DNA of 5,851 bases from an uncultured Prevotella sp. (GTDB lineage: Bacteria > Bacteroidota > Bacteroidia > Bacteroidales > Bacteroidaceae). Below are positions 5,210 to 5,851 of this stretch, piece after piece. A program made the position numbers and the translations under genes. Location: positions 1 to 5,851 of the forward strand of contig CAMGFM010000091.1 of NCBI GenBank assembly GCA_946055365.1, given 5' to 3'. The first letter of the stretch is position 1. Each line of letters starts with the position of its first letter. Under the pieces are notes generated by a model. It did no database searches, was not told the DNA's origin, and worked only from the letters and a program-made list of their open reading frames with translations.

Positions 5210-5851
5210 ATGACAGACATAGGACCAAAGGACAGCGACTTGGAGACGGAAGGGAGCATTGTCTATTACAGACTGCCACACGCCAACGACATCTTCCGCA
5301 ACACAAGGCACTGCGAGCCGCTGACGCTCGCCAGCGTGGCAGAACTCAACGGACGGGAGGGCTTTGTGATAGCACCATTCATGACTGGAGGCGACTGTCC
5401 CGTGCTGCTGCTCGAGACAGAATGGACAAAGATGAGCCTGGAGGAGCTTGAGCAGGAGGCACACCGCGCTGACAGCAATGACAACGGCTCTGCCCGCAGC
5501 CACGAGGCCACACCCAAAGACAGCACACAAGGCCGCGAGGAAGAAAGGAGCATGTATGGAGAGGTATTCCGCAGGTTTCACTCCACGCTGTGCGAGGGAC
5601 AGTTTGACAAAATAGTGCTGTCGCGCAAGACAACACTGACACCCAAAGGCCGCCTGTCGCCACTGAAGCTGTTTGCAAAGGCATGTCGCAGACACCCCGA
5701 TACATTCGTGACACTATTCTGCACACGCCACAGCGGCATGTGGCTTGTCGCCACTCCCGAAACGCTCATCGAGGGACAGGCAGGCGACATGCACACGATG
5801 GCTCTTGCAGGGACGATGAGGGCAGACTGCCTCATGACACACACGGCGCAA
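5210..5851 (+). CDS. menF: Isochorismate synthase, 3' end beyond window
   Basis: The visible 214 residues are the N-terminal part and the beginning of the chorismate-binding domain. The frame is open to the last base, so the gene is cut by the window edge. The enzyme isomerises chorismate to isochorismate with Mg2+, opening menaquinone synthesis. QFDKIVLSRKT (131-141) contains K134, matching the catalytic base Lys190 of E. coli MenF and Lys147 of EntC. LVATPETLIEG (179-189) contains E184, matching the general acid Glu240/Glu197; the 50-residue spacing is the same. MALAGTMR (197-204) is the family AGT motif. Residues 1-83 are the variable N-terminal region, and 84-113 form a hydrophilic, probably disordered linker. 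A salicylate or siderophore role is possible, but the thioesterase next door favours menaquinone. The ATG follows an A-rich CAATCAAACAGAA. Confidence 0.93.
   Translation, partial: MTDIGPKDSDLETEGSIVYYRLPHANDIFRNTRHCEPLTLASVAELNGREGFVIAPFMTGGDCPVLLLETEWTKMSLEELEQEAHRADSNDNGSARSHEATPKDSTQGREEERSMYGEVFRRFHSTLCEGQFDKIVLSRKTTLTPKGRLSPLKLFAKACRRHPDTFVTLFCTRHSGMWLVATPETLIEGQAGDMHTMALAGTMRADCLMTHTAQ

Noticed and set aside
5105..5695. Minus-strand open frame of 196 codons
   Set aside because: Antisense to menF, whose catalytic motifs are unmistakable on the plus strand.

Overview
The window looks like chromosome of a Bacteroidales bacterium, most likely Prevotella or a close relative. The evidence is the set of family types (a DUF4738-like lipoprotein, paired DUF4230 proteins, a Bacteroidetes-style menaquinone thioesterase followed by isochorismate synthase), AT-rich starts with little Shine-Dalgarno signal, TAnnTTTG-type -7 boxes, and frequent ATA (Ile) and AGG (Arg) codons. 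The genus is an inference. No phage, transposase, CRISPR, tRNA or rRNA gene is visible.

Layout: positions 1-673 hold no convincing gene but much DNA structure. There is a three-copy 21-bp tandem repeat, a 16-bp inverted repeat bounding about 150 bp, a minus-strand intrinsic terminator and a long palindrome. A minus-strand lipoprotein gene (674-1315) follows. A divergent intergenic region (1316-1625) carries candidate promoters and short GC-rich direct repeats. Two overlapping plus-strand genes (1626-2922) encode DUF4230 proteins, one a predicted lipoprotein and one membrane-anchored. After a 204-nt spacer comes aroB (3127-4176), complete and with its active-site residues. A 219-nt spacer with a 26-bp direct repeat precedes a hotdog-fold acyl-CoA thioesterase (4396-4863). 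A 346-nt spacer with repeats and hairpins leads to isochorismate synthase (menF, 5210 to the window end), cut off by the edge.

Functional reading: aroB makes 3-dehydroquinate on the way to chorismate. MenF converts chorismate to isochorismate, the first committed step of menaquinone synthesis. The thioesterase is the expected type for hydrolysing 1,4-dihydroxy-2-naphthoyl-CoA later in that pathway. The right half is therefore a shikimate/menaquinone block, probably continuing with menD and other men genes past the edge. The left half encodes cell-envelope proteins of unknown function. I see no clearly new biological system. The items most worth checking are the related short repeats at both ends of the window, the possible small inverted-repeat element at 206-356, and the foldable leader upstream of menF.
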